The notes under the pieces: generated by a model | What the model saw: the letters and a program-made list of their open reading frames with translations, nothing else | Database searches by the model: none | Told to the model about the DNA's origin: nothing | In this document: piece by piece, positions 25,237 through 34,266 of the stretch | How positions within the stretch are numbered: the first letter of the stretch is position 1 | Layout: every line of letters begins with the position of its first letter | Made by a program: the position numbers and the translations under genes | DNA from: Paludibacteraceae bacterium | GTDB taxonomy: Bacteria; Bacteroidota; Bacteroidia; Bacteroidales; Paludibacteraceae | Assembly (NCBI GenBank): GCA_017553575.1 | Contig: JAFZKQ010000052.1 | Span: forward strand, 1 to 43,008 | Length of the DNA stretch: 43,008 bases | Direction of reading: 5' to 3'

Positions 25237-25258
25237 TCAAAGATACCATAAAAATGGG
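25237..25258 (-). promoter_or_regulatory. Promoter element of pepT
   Basis: On the minus strand a TATCTTTG -7 box (25238-25245) is preceded by the palindrome ccatttttatgg. This is an exact 22-base copy of the element upstream of the NlpC/P60 gene. Confidence 0.6.
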
Positions 25259-25361
25259 ACGTGCGAAAGAGGGAAGAACGCTTCTTTCCTTGCCATACGG
25301 AATTCTTCCTCGAAAGTGCGATAATAAGGTGGGGGAAGGAGACCATTTGTCGTTTTTTGTG

Positions 25362-25369
25362 TAATTTTG
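25362..25369 (+). promoter_or_regulatory. Candidate -7 box for the DUF486 gene
   Basis: TAATTTTG matches TAnnTTTG and lies 70 bases before the ATG at 25440, divergent from the pepT promoter. Confidence 0.45.
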
Positions 25370-25439
25370 TCGCTTGTTTTGAAATTTGATTTTGTGTATG
25401 TTTAATGTATTGATTTTAAATAATTTATAAAATATAAAA

Positions 25440-25808
25440 ATGAAGGGGTTATATACGATTTTGCTTCTTGTTGGTTCCAATATCTTCATGACGTTGGCGT
25501 GGTATGGGCATTTAAAGCTTCAGCAGGCTAAGATTAGTGAATCTTGGCCTTTGTATCTGGTGATTGTCTTCTCTTGGGCGATTGCTCTTTTTGAGTATTC
25601 GTTGCAGGTGCCTGCCAACCGCATCGGTTTTGAGCAGAATGGAGGACCGTTTAATTTGGTTCAGTTGAAGGTGATTCAAGAGGTGGTCTCCTTGATCGTC
25701 TTTTCCATTGTTGCCATGGTGATGTTCCAAGGCATGGAGATTAAGTGGAACCATTTGGCTGCCTTCGCTTGTTTGGTGGCGGCGGTCTATTTCGTTTTTA
25801 TGAAGTGA
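25440..25808 (+). CDS. DMT-family membrane protein (DUF486)
   Basis: This encodes 122 residues with four membrane helices (about 4-22, 32-52, 78-98 and 102-121). The characteristic DUF486 sequence features are present: SNIFMTLAWYGHLK, SWAIALFEYSLQVPANRIG and GPFNLVQLKVIQEVVSL. The family is placed in the drug/metabolite transporter superfamily, but no substrate is established. It is a single-gene unit, with a strong terminator 38 bases after the stop. Confidence 0.9.
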   Translation: MKGLYTILLLVGSNIFMTLAWYGHLKLQQAKISESWPLYLVIVFSWAIALFEYSLQVPANRIGFEQNGGPFNLVQLKVIQEVVSLIVFSIVAMVMFQGMEIKWNHLAAFACLVAAVYFVFMK

Positions 25809-25846
25809 TAGAGGAGCGTTTGAGTTAGAGGTTTCCTCTATTGTCT

Positions 25847-25896
25847 ATGTTGCTGAAAAGATGTGGAGTTCCTCATCTTTTCAGCAACATTTTTTT
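25847..25896 (+). terminator. Strong Rho-independent terminator after DUF486 gene
   Basis: A perfect 17-bp stem (arms 25847-25863 and 25874-25890, ten-base loop) is followed by six T. Confidence 0.92.
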
Positions 25897-25897
25897 G

Positions 25898-26792
25898 AGG
25901 AAAGATGGTTGTGCAATATTGGTTTCTGAAATGTTCAAAAGAGGGGTGGAGACTGGTGAATTCTCGTTTGATTCACATCAAGAAATGAAAATAAATGAAA
26001 AATTATTTGAATGATTTTAGAATTTCATTTTTGTATATTTTGAGGAATCTATTTTGGGGGTGGCTTTTATGCTTATTTGTTGTCTCTTTGATACTTGCAA
26101 AGAAAAAAGTCTGTTTTTTTTTTTTTTTTTGTATGATTATGCGGCGAACTAATTCCCAGATTGGACTCAATTCCCTTTGTGAAAGCCACTTTGCGAGTCG
26201 TGACCTCTTTTTCTATGTCCTAATAAAGTACTATTTTTGTGGCGGAAAACTCGTTTTTCTAGCTGGACCGTAAAATATATCCACAATAAAAATCTAATTG
26301 TCTTGCTTTCGCTTGCATTCCGTCGGGAATAGATGTGAATGTATAAATATTCAGTTTGTTGGCCCGTTTGTGACTAACAAGGGCGAAGCTTTGGTTATTT
26401 AGAAGTAAAATGTTCAGTTGAGTATTGAGAATTCACCATGTTTATCGCAGGAAAGAGGTCGTCATGACTTTTGAATTTTTTCTTTGTTCACGTAAATTGA
26501 TTTGACACCTTGGAAGAAATTTGTTTCCATTGAGTTCTTATGGAGAAATAATATGTCCTATTGCAATCCCTACTAATCTGTATCCATGAACTGCATTCCA
26601 ATTGTATTGAAACAAACAAGAGAAGTAAACAAGTCGTTTGATTTTGGTTTTAGCATGTTGAATTGTCTGAGAAGTTGAAGATTCCAGTTTCGGAGTCTTG
26701 TTATAGCTGTGTGGCAATCCGTGCTTTCGTTGTATGATTAGATGGTTGATGTCTGTTGTGGGCATTGATGAAAAATATAAAATAGAGAAAGA
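25898..26792. other. AT-rich leader region of the polysaccharide locus, no convincing gene
   Basis: This is about 895 bases. It contains a run of 17 T (26114-26130), a possible -7 box TATTTTTG at 26232-26239, and only weak open frames (25995-26273 plus, 26538-26765 minus). No upxY/upxZ-like antitermination gene and no obvious inverted repeat flanking a promoter were seen. A promoter at 26232 would give a leader of about 550 bases before fnlA, long enough for RNA-based control (inference). Confidence 0.4.
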
Positions 26793-27842
26793 ATGAGTAT
26801 TTTTGCGGGTAAGACCCTCATGATTACTGGAGGAACAGGTTCCTTCGGTAACGCAGTACTTAAAAGATTCCTTCGTACTGATATTGCAGAGATTAGAATT
26901 TTCTCACGCGATGAGAAGAAGCAAGACGATATGCGTCACGAGTATCAGGTGAAATATCCTGATGTGGCTCACAAGATTAAGTTCTTTATCGGGGATGTGC
27001 GCAATCTTCAGTCGTGTCGCAATGCGATGCCCGGCGTGGACTACATTTTCCATGCGGCGGCTCTCAAGCAGGTGCCTTCATGCGAGTTCTTCCCTATGGA
27101 GGCGGTGAAGACCAATGTTATCGGAACCGACAACATCCTGACTGCGGCTATCGACTACAAGGTGGGGGCAGTCATCTGCCTCTCTACGGACAAGGCGGCC
27201 TATCCCATCAATGCCATGGGAATCACGAAGGCCATCGAGGAGAAGATCGCGGTGGCTAAATCCCGCTATTCGGGCGACACGAAGATCTGTTGCACCCGTT
27301 ATGGTAACGTGATGTGTTCGCGTGGTTCGGTCATTCCGTTGTGGATCGATCAGATTCGGAGCGGAAATCCGATTACCTTGACGGAGCCTAAGATGACCCG
27401 TTTCATCATGTCTTTGGAGGAGGCTGTGGATTTGGTGCTCTTTGCTTTTGAGCATGGCGAGAATGGAGATATCCTTGTCCAAAAGGCGCCTGCCTGTACG
27501 ATCCAAACGCAGGCTGAGGCTGTCTGCGAACTCTTTGGTGGCAAGAAGGAGGATATTAAGATTATCGGTATCCGTCATGGAGAGAAGATGTATGAGACGC
27601 TCCTTACGAATGAGGAGTGTGCGAAGGCGGTGGATATGGGCGACTTCTATCGCGTGCCTGCGGACAACCGAGGCTTGAACTACGACAAGTTCTTCAAGGA
27701 GGGCGAGCAGGAACGTAATAAACTCATCGAGTTCAATAGCGACAATACCCGTCGCTTGACGCTGGAGGAGACCAAGGCGAAGATTGCTTCTCTCGAATAT
27801 ATTCAGAATGAACTTAGCGGTGCGGGCAATTTCGTCCAATAA
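26793..27842 (+). CDS. fnlA: UDP-N-acetylglucosamine 4,6-dehydratase/5-epimerase FnlA (CapE/WbjB type)
   Basis: This starts UDP-N-acetyl-L-fucosamine synthesis by inverting dehydration of UDP-GlcNAc. The 349-residue extended SDR has the NAD(P)-binding motif TGGTGSFG (residues 12-19) and the sequence STDKAAYPINAMGITKA. Met142 with Lys146 takes the place of the usual Tyr-xxx-Lys, as in CapE-type enzymes. The close of the sequence (ERNKLIEFNSDNTRRL) is also typical of the FnlA/CapE group. It is the first gene of the polysaccharide locus, 30 bases ahead of fnlB. Confidence 0.93.
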   Translation: MSIFAGKTLMITGGTGSFGNAVLKRFLRTDIAEIRIFSRDEKKQDDMRHEYQVKYPDVAHKIKFFIGDVRNLQSCRNAMPGVDYIFHAAALKQVPSCEFFPMEAVKTNVIGTDNILTAAIDYKVGAVICLSTDKAAYPINAMGITKAIEEKIAVAKSRYSGDTKICCTRYGNVMCSRGSVIPLWIDQIRSGNPITLTEPKMTRFIMSLEEAVDLVLFAFEHGENGDILVQKAPACTIQTQAEAVCELFGGKKEDIKIIGIRHGEKMYETLLTNEECAKAVDMGDFYRVPADNRGLNYDKFFKEGEQERNKLIEFNSDNTRRLTLEETKAKIASLEYIQNELSGAGNFVQ

Positions 27843-27872
27843 TTTTTAGTATTTTGCCTAAAAAATAGGATT

Positions 27873-29084
27873 ATGCGTATTTTAGTGACGGGAGCCAAGG
27901 GATTTGTAGGAAAGAACCTTTGTGCTCAACTCAATAATATCAAGGACGGAAAGGCGAAATGTTATGGAGACCTTGTCGTGGAGGAGGTCTTCGAATATGA
28001 CTTGGACTCTACGCCGGAGCAGTTGGACCAATGGTGCCAAGTGTGCGATTTCGTCTTTAATTTGGCTGGCGTCAATCGTCCCAAAGACCCGGAGGAGTTC
28101 ATGAAAGGGAACTTCGGCTTTGCCTCCGAACTTTTGAATGCCCTTAAGCGGCACAAGAACAATTGCCCAGTGATGATCAGTAGCTCCATACAAGCTACGT
28201 TGGCGGGACGTTTCGGTACTTCCGAATATGGCAAGAGCAAGAAGGCAGGCGAAGAGTTGATGTTCCAATACGGAAAGGAGACTGGGGCTAAGGTGTTGGT
28301 CTACCGATTCCCGAACCTTTATGGCAAATGGTGCCGTCCTAACTATAACAGTGCGGTGGCTACCTTCTGTAACAATATCGCCAACGACCTTCCCATTCAG
28401 GTCAACGACCCGAATGTGGAGATGGAGTTGCTTTACATCGATGATTTGGTTGAGGAGATGATTTGTGCGCTGAAAGGAACGGAGCATCACTGCGAATTTG
28501 ACGGAGTGGAGACGGTTCTGAAGGAGGACGGCCGTTATTGTGCTGCACCCATTACGCATCATGTCAAGTTGGGCGAGATCGTTGAGTTGTTGTATCAGTT
28601 TGCCGAGATGCCAAAGACGTTGATGATTCCTGAGATCCCGGCAGATTCGTTTGCCAAGAGACTCTATAGTACGTATTTATCCTATCTTCCGAAAGAAAAG
28701 GCTATTTTCGACTTGAAGATGAATGTCGATGCCCGGGGCAGTTTTACGGAACTTGTCCACACGCTTAAATGCGGTCAGGTGAGCATCAATATCTCCAAGC
28801 CTGGCATTACGAAGGGGCAACATTGGCACCATACCAAATGGGAACAGTTCATCGTGGTTTCGGGGCACGGACTTATCCAACTCCGTAAGGAGAACGACCC
28901 GGAGGCCGAGGTGTTGAACTACGAGGTGAGTGGCGACAAAATCCAGTCTGTCATCATGCTTCCTGGGTATACGCACAACATCATCAACCTCTCTGATACG
29001 CAGGATTTGGTGACGGTGATGTACTGCAACGAAGTCTTTGACCCTAATCGTCCAGACACATTCTTTGATCCTGTCGAAAAATAG
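27873..29084 (+). CDS. fnlB: Bifunctional reductase/epimerase FnlB (CapF/WbjC type)
   Basis: This is the second step of UDP-L-FucNAc synthesis. The 403-residue protein has an N-terminal SDR domain (VTGAKGFVGKN at residues 5-15; Tyr-xxx-Lys as YGKSK) for NADPH-dependent reduction. A C-terminal cupin (about 300-400: GITKGQHWHHTKWEQFIVV, LPGYTHNIINLS) performs C3 epimerisation and binds a metal through the His cluster. The two-domain layout is that of CapF/WbjC. The gene order fnlA-fnlB-fnlC is the conserved one. Confidence 0.93.
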   Translation: MRILVTGAKGFVGKNLCAQLNNIKDGKAKCYGDLVVEEVFEYDLDSTPEQLDQWCQVCDFVFNLAGVNRPKDPEEFMKGNFGFASELLNALKRHKNNCPVMISSSIQATLAGRFGTSEYGKSKKAGEELMFQYGKETGAKVLVYRFPNLYGKWCRPNYNSAVATFCNNIANDLPIQVNDPNVEMELLYIDDLVEEMICALKGTEHHCEFDGVETVLKEDGRYCAAPITHHVKLGEIVELLYQFAEMPKTLMIPEIPADSFAKRLYSTYLSYLPKEKAIFDLKMNVDARGSFTELVHTLKCGQVSINISKPGITKGQHWHHTKWEQFIVVSGHGLIQLRKENDPEAEVLNYEVSGDKIQSVIMLPGYTHNIINLSDTQDLVTVMYCNEVFDPNRPDTFFDPVEK

Positions 29085-29109
29085 ATTTCCGTAAAAACAG
29101 ATATAAGTT

Positions 29110-30297
29110 ATGAAGCAACCAAAGTTTGATTATTCAGATATAAAGTGGCAAGAGAACGGTAAGCTCAAGCTTATCATCATCGTGGGTACGCGTCCTGAGA
29201 TTATCCGCCTTGCGGCTGTCATCAGTAAGTGCCGTGACTATTTCGATGTTATCTTGGCGCATACGGGACAGAACTACGATTATAATTTGAACGGCATATT
29301 CTTCCGTGACCTCAAATTGGCAGAACCGGAGGTCTATATGGATGCGGTAGGTGACGACTTGGGCGCTACTTGCGGAAACATCATCAACTGCTCCTATAAA
29401 CTCTTTGTGGCCACGAAACCAGATGCAGTGCTTGTCCTCGGAGATACCAACTCTTGCTTGAGTGTCATCGGGGCGAAGCGTCTTCACATTCCGATTTTCC
29501 ACATGGAGGCAGGCAACCGTTGTAAGGACGAGTGTCTTCCGGAGGAGACCAACCGACGAATCGTCGATATTATCTCGGATGTCAACATGGCCTATTCGGA
29601 GCATGCCCGTCGCTATTTGGCCGATTGTGGTCTTCCTAAGGAGCGTACTTATGTTACGGGTTCGCCGATGGCGGAGGTGCTTCATGCCAATCTTGCGGAG
29701 ATTGAGGCCAGTGACGTGCATCAACGTCTCGGTCTTGAGAAGGGCAAATATATCTTGTTGAGTGCCCATCGCGAGGAGAATATCGACACGGAGAAGAATT
29801 TCCTCTCCTTGTTTACGGCCATCAATGCCATGGCAGAGAAGTATGACATGCCGATTCTGTATAGTTGCCATCCTCGTTCGCGCAATCGTTTGGCGGCTTC
29901 CGGTTTCGTTTTGGATTCGAGGGTGAATCAACAAGAGCCTTTGGGCTTCCATGACTATAACTGCTTGCAGATGAATGCGTATGCTGTGGTGAGCGATAGT
30001 GGAACCCTTCCGGAGGAGTCTTCCTTCTTCACTAGTGTCGGACATCCGTTCCCTGCGGTCTGTATCCGTACCTCAACAGAGCGTCCGGAGGCCATCGACA
30101 AGGGCGATTTCATCATTGCCGGCATAGATACGAAGTCGCTTCTCCAAGCAGTTGATACAGCCGTGCAACTTTGCCGTGACGGACAACATGGTATACCGGT
30201 GCCTGACTATGTGGATGAGAATGTCTCCACGAAGGTGGTGAAAATCATCCAAAGTTATGTGGGCATCGTAAATAGGATGGTCTGGCGGAAATACTAA
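29110..30297 (+). CDS. fnlC: UDP-N-acetylglucosamine 2-epimerase-like FnlC (CapG/WbjD type)
   Basis: This is the last step to UDP-N-acetyl-L-fucosamine (C2 epimerisation of the talosamine intermediate). The 395-residue protein has the WecB-type GT-B fold motifs: IVGTRPEIIRLAAVI near the start, HTGQNYDYNLN, VLGDTNSCLSV, FHMEAGNRC, SAHREENID and VSDSGTLPEESSFF. It follows fnlB by 25 bases. Confidence 0.93.
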   Translation: MKQPKFDYSDIKWQENGKLKLIIIVGTRPEIIRLAAVISKCRDYFDVILAHTGQNYDYNLNGIFFRDLKLAEPEVYMDAVGDDLGATCGNIINCSYKLFVATKPDAVLVLGDTNSCLSVIGAKRLHIPIFHMEAGNRCKDECLPEETNRRIVDIISDVNMAYSEHARRYLADCGLPKERTYVTGSPMAEVLHANLAEIEASDVHQRLGLEKGKYILLSAHREENIDTEKNFLSLFTAINAMAEKYDMPILYSCHPRSRNRLAASGFVLDSRVNQQEPLGFHDYNCLQMNAYAVVSDSGTLPEESSFFTSVGHPFPAVCIRTSTERPEAIDKGDFIIAGIDTKSLLQAVDTAVQLCRDGQHGIPVPDYVDENVSTKVVKIIQSYVGIVNRMVWRKY

Positions 30298-30376
30298 AAC
30301 CTAATGAATATAGGTGCTACTCGCACCACCCAAACCTTCGAACTCAATTCACAGAATCTTCCTTACATTTATTATC

Positions 30377-30775
30377 ATGAAAATAGATACAGCATTGTTG
30401 GATGATTTGTCATCTAAGGCTAAAGCGAATCCTCGCTTGAGGCAAGCCTATGATTTGAGGACGACACCGAATGATCAAAGCCAGAGAATATTGAATGCAT
30501 TGGAACCGGATACTGTAGTTCCGATTCATCGGCACCTCCACTCGACGGAAACGGTCGTGCTATTGAGGGGCAAGGTTCGACAGTTCATATATGACGACCG
30601 AGCCAATGTGATCGATTCTTATGTGGTGGAGGCGAACTCGCCCGTTTGTGGTTATAGTATCCCCTTGGGACAATGGCATGCTACGCAATGTTTGGAGTCG
30701 GGTACGATCATGTTGGAGTGCAAGGACGGTCCGTACGAACCCTTGTCGGAAGAAAACATCTTAAAGCATGGTTGA
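30377..30775 (+). CDS. wbuC: WbuC-family cupin protein
   Basis: This encodes 132 residues from the ATG at 30377; an upstream extension of the frame has no similarity. A single cupin domain has the metal-binding pattern PIHRHLHSTETVVLLRG and a later GQWHATQ. WbuC proteins accompany fnlABC in FucNAc-containing O-antigen and capsule loci. Their activity is not established. The gene sits between fnlC and the flippase, in the expected context. Confidence 0.85.
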   Translation: MKIDTALLDDLSSKAKANPRLRQAYDLRTTPNDQSQRILNALEPDTVVPIHRHLHSTETVVLLRGKVRQFIYDDRANVIDSYVVEANSPVCGYSIPLGQWHATQCLESGTIMLECKDGPYEPLSEENILKHG

Positions 30776-30836
30776 ATATGCTCGTTAAGCGGGTGTGCCC
30801 AAACTAATTTCTTAATTCATAATTCAAAAATAACTC

Positions 30837-32366
30837 GTGTCCGATAGTAATAAGAGAATTGCCAAAAATACGGCGTTCCTTTACATACGTTTGCTATTCG
30901 TGCTCTTTGTCTCCATCTATACGACTCGGGTCGTATTGAGGTATCTTGGCATAGAGGATTATGGAATCTATAATGTTGTTGCGGGATTTGTCTTGATGTT
31001 CTCTTTCCTCAACAACTCCATGTCGATTAGCATCCAACGTTTTTATAACTATGTCAAGGGAGAGGATGGCGAATTGTCTCAGTCGGATGTCTATAGTGCT
31101 GCATTGTTGGCGCAAGGCATCATTGCGGTCGCGACTTTGGTCCTCCTTGAGTCGGTGGGGTGGTGGTATATCAATAACGTGATGGTCGTTCCACCGGAGC
31201 GGGTCTTCGCGGCTAATTGTGTCTTTCAGTTTTCTGTCCTCTCTTTGGTGGTGGTGGTTATGCAAGGACCATTCAGTGGAGCCATTTTGTCAAATGAGAG
31301 GATGGATTATTTCGCCTTGGGCTCGATGGTCGATGTTGTACTCCGCTTGGTGATTGTCTTGGTGTTGCCCTATCTTCCTTTTGACAAGTTGCTCTCATAC
31401 GGAGTCTTGTCTTTTGTGGTGAGTATCGTCGGCTTTTTCTGGTACTATCTCTATTGCCATCGGTGCTTCCGTGATTTACGTTTCGTCAAGGGTCGCTCGG
31501 GCATCCTTTTGCGTCGACTCTTAACTTTTTCCGGCTGGAATCTGTTGGATATGTTCTCCTATACGGTAAAGGGACAAGGTCTGAATGTCCTTATCAATGC
31601 CTTTTTCGGACCAACCGTCAATGCGGCTCGGGGAATTTCCAACCAGATCATGTCAGCCATTCAAGGCTTCTCTTCCAATATCGTGATGGCTTTCCGCCCT
31701 CAGTTGGTCGAATCCTATGCGAAAGGGGAGCTGGCACGGACTACGATGCTCATGTTTAGCATGTCAAAGATTTCGTATGTCTTCCTCTATATGTTGTCTG
31801 TGCCTATTGTCGTGGAGTTGGATATGGTTCTTCGACTTTGGTTGGGTGACAATATTCCTGATTATACGGTGCCGTTCACGATTTTGGTTCTTGCCAATAT
31901 GGTTGTCAGCAGTTTGAATACCCCTTTGTCGCAAGTGATGCAGGCTGTCGGCGAACTGAAGTGGTATCAAATCGTAAGGAGTTTGATCATTACCTCGATA
32001 TTGCCCTTAGCGTGGCTCTCCTTGAAGTTGGGCGGCGACCCTATATCGGTCTTTGTGGTGAGCTTCTTGATGACAATTCTCAACCAACCTGTGAGCATGG
32101 TGTTGCTGCATCGGCATTACTCGTATAGCTATCGTGATTATCTGAAGCAAATCGTCTGGCCCTGCTGCCTCTTTTCTCTCTTGGCGCCTTTGTTGCCGAT
32201 GGTCGTGGTACGGACGATGGACAGTTCTTTCCTCCGATTGATGGTCTCTTGTTTGGTTTCCGGAGTCTCGTCCCTTTCCCTCATATATATTGTTGTGTTG
32301 AATAGTAGTGAGAGGCAGATGTTGGGGAGTCTCGTGCTGTCGAGACTGAAACGAATAAAGAGTTGA
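30837..32366 (+). CDS. wzx: Polysaccharide flippase (Wzx-like)
   Basis: This is a 509-residue membrane protein beginning with GTG at 30837; no in-frame ATG fits as well before the first helix. It has about 14 hydrophobic segments. The beginning NTAFLYIRLLFVLFVSIYTTRVVLRYLGIEDYG is typical of Bacteroidetes O-antigen/capsule flippases of the MOP superfamily. It would turn the undecaprenyl-linked repeat unit to the periplasmic face. The neighbour downstream is the polymerase, 43 bases on. Confidence 0.88.
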   Translation: MSDSNKRIAKNTAFLYIRLLFVLFVSIYTTRVVLRYLGIEDYGIYNVVAGFVLMFSFLNNSMSISIQRFYNYVKGEDGELSQSDVYSAALLAQGIIAVATLVLLESVGWWYINNVMVVPPERVFAANCVFQFSVLSLVVVVMQGPFSGAILSNERMDYFALGSMVDVVLRLVIVLVLPYLPFDKLLSYGVLSFVVSIVGFFWYYLYCHRCFRDLRFVKGRSGILLRRLLTFSGWNLLDMFSYTVKGQGLNVLINAFFGPTVNAARGISNQIMSAIQGFSSNIVMAFRPQLVESYAKGELARTTMLMFSMSKISYVFLYMLSVPIVVELDMVLRLWLGDNIPDYTVPFTILVLANMVVSSLNTPLSQVMQAVGELKWYQIVRSLIITSILPLAWLSLKLGGDPISVFVVSFLMTILNQPVSMVLLHRHYSYSYRDYLKQIVWPCCLFSLLAPLLPMVVVRTMDSSFLRLMVSCLVSGVSSLSLIYIVVLNSSERQMLGSLVLSRLKRIKS

Positions 32367-32409
32367 GGCTATTCGGTGGATTCTTTGTCCTATTTTAGAA
32401 ACGATTCGA

Positions 32410-33663
32410 ATGAATAAAAAAGATCTTTGCTTATCGGTATTGTTCGTGTTATCGGTGGGCTATATCCCTTTTAATGCGTTTGGATCTGTTACGAATCAAA
32501 TCCTTTGCCTGATAGCTGTTTTTTGCTCGCTGTTCTCTTCTTTGCGGGGGTGCGTGTTGCAGATGGCCTTCTTCTTGCCGTTTGTCTCAGTGACGGCATT
32601 CCCCATGTTTGGCATAAATTTTCATGCCATTAGCATGATTGAGATGGTACTCCTGCTAAAGGTATTCCGAGATGGATTTTTCACGGTCTCAAGGAATGGA
32701 CGACTCTTTATCGTGTGCGCTTTGATTCCTCAACTCTATCCTTTGCTGTTTTGCTATCAGGAACTTGGCAACGTCATAAAGTTGGTGTTGGATATCTTGC
32801 TTTTCATCGGATTATTCAATCTGGTGAAAAATGAAGTGATCAGCAAAAATGATGTCATGCTTTTCCTCACATTTGGCATCCTTGTCTCTTGTGTCACAGG
32901 TTTGTTTTATGACAATCCGGACACGGGAATGTATGATTCAGATGTGTCGTATGACCGATATAAGGGATTGTGGACCGACCCGAATTTCTTGGGTATGTTT
33001 TGCCTCATCGGTATGGCTACCTGCATAAGCATTGATTGTGCTTCCCGTTGGGGAAAATTGATGAATTATGCCATTGCGGCCGCCTTGCTTTATTTCGGTT
33101 CGCTTACCATGTCAAGAACCTTCTTGGTGGTGCTTGTGCTGTTGTTTGCCATTTATGCCTTGACGGTTCTTCGAACTTCGGTTTGGGCGGTGGTTGCCTT
33201 TACCCTTGTGGGGATATTCCTTGTCCCGCTCTTTTTCGAATTGGTTGACAATGTGGCCTCTGTCCGTATGGATTCGGAGGGCGGACTTGCCAATGGCCGA
33301 TTGAATCGGACAATGATCGTGTTAGATGTGATGGAGAGTAGGATTCCCACATTATTGTCGGGCATTGGCTTTAACAATCTGGCCTATCTGCCCAATCTCG
33401 GTTATATGCTGACGGCCACCCATAACACCTACGCCGACATATTCACGCAGTTTGGAATCATCTTCTCTGCGTTGCTGGTCGCCATTGCTTGTTCTATGCG
33501 GGCTGTTGTCGGACGTTTGGCGAGGAGCCTCTTCAGTATGGAGGGCTTGCCCTTGTTCATCCTGATGATTTATGGAGGAACCTTGTCATTGCTCCCGTAT
33601 GAATTCACTTATGTCCTTGTGGCAGTATTGGTGGTGGAGCAGAAAGCTAAAGTTGAAATCTAA
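32410..33663 (+). CDS. wzy: Polysaccharide polymerase (Wzy-like)
   Basis: This is a 417-residue protein with about 10-12 membrane segments and a periplasmic loop (NPDTGMYDSDVSYDRYKGLWTDPN). The RYKGLWTDPNFLG stretch and the late loop with GIGFNNLAYLPN and THNTYADIFTQFG resemble O-antigen ligase/polymerase proteins. Wzy polymerases are poorly conserved, so the call rests on topology and its place beside wzx. It would link repeat units in the periplasm. Confidence 0.82.
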   Translation: MNKKDLCLSVLFVLSVGYIPFNAFGSVTNQILCLIAVFCSLFSSLRGCVLQMAFFLPFVSVTAFPMFGINFHAISMIEMVLLLKVFRDGFFTVSRNGRLFIVCALIPQLYPLLFCYQELGNVIKLVLDILLFIGLFNLVKNEVISKNDVMLFLTFGILVSCVTGLFYDNPDTGMYDSDVSYDRYKGLWTDPNFLGMFCLIGMATCISIDCASRWGKLMNYAIAAALLYFGSLTMSRTFLVVLVLLFAIYALTVLRTSVWAVVAFTLVGIFLVPLFFELVDNVASVRMDSEGGLANGRLNRTMIVLDVMESRIPTLLSGIGFNNLAYLPNLGYMLTATHNTYADIFTQFGIIFSALLVAIACSMRAVVGRLARSLFSMEGLPLFILMIYGGTLSLLPYEFTYVLVAVLVVEQKAKVEI

Positions 33664-33703
33664 AATCTCTGGGGAAAAGAAGTTTCCTCTCTTTTGATAT
33701 ACA

Positions 33704-34255
33704 ATGTTTAAGTTTTTTTATCGATACTATGTCGGACCGCTGAGGTCTTATCTCAAACTTTTGAGACTCAGGTTGAAATATAAGGATTCGTACATAGCGA
33801 CTTCGTTGGTTTCGGTAGACTCCGTGGCGTCGTTTTCCATAGGTCCTCAGAGCCGAATCATGAAGAATACAGTGATCGCCATAGTCAATCATTCGGTCCC
33901 TTCGGCCATCCATATAGGGCGGAACACCTATATCGGGGAGAATAACAATTTGCGTGCTGCCGATGGCGTGATTGAAATCGGTGATAATTGTTTGATTTCT
34001 CAGGGTGTTACGATTGTTACTAGTAATCATCAGTCGTCCAAGGAAAAACTGATGGTTGAACAGCCGTGGGTCAGCCAAAAGGCAAAAGTCTTGATTGAGG
34101 ACGATGTCTGGATTGGTGCCAATGCGGTTATTCTTCCGGACGTGACGATACACAAAGGAGCTGTCGTGGCGGCTGGGGCTGTCGTGACGAAGGATGTTCC
34201 AGCCTATGCCATTGTAGGGGGATGTCCTGCTAATGTTTTGAAATATAGATCATAA
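33704..34255 (+). CDS. Left-handed beta-helix acyltransferase (hexapeptide, WcaF/CysE-like)
   Basis: This encodes 183 residues. Hexapeptide repeats run from about residue 55 to 180 ([61 protein letters not shown]) with the loop histidine in SNHQSS. Such enzymes transfer acetyl or a related acyl group from CoA to a sugar. The acceptor is probably a residue of the polysaccharide made by this locus (inference). It ends 11 bases before the GT8 gene. Confidence 0.82.
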   Translation: MFKFFYRYYVGPLRSYLKLLRLRLKYKDSYIATSLVSVDSVASFSIGPQSRIMKNTVIAIVNHSVPSAIHIGRNTYIGENNNLRAADGVIEIGDNCLISQGVTIVTSNHQSSKEKLMVEQPWVSQKAKVLIEDDVWIGANAVILPDVTIHKGAVVAAGAVVTKDVPAYAIVGGCPANVLKYRS

Positions 34256-34266
34256 TAAAGGCCAGT

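Noticed and set aside
25995-26273. Plus-strand hydrophobic frame with a poly-Phe stretch
   Set aside because: The hydrophobicity comes from T-rich DNA including the 17-T tract. The remainder has no family pattern.
26538-26765. Minus-strand 75-codon frame upstream of fnlA
   Set aside because: No similarity to a known protein or transposase could be recognised and no start signal was seen. It is treated as non-coding leader.
26276-26792. Invertible promoter flanked by inverted repeats, as in Bacteroides capsule loci
   Set aside because: No pair of matching inverted repeats around a promoter was found by eye. Only weak chance repeats such as the ttgttggccc/actaacaaggg area were seen.
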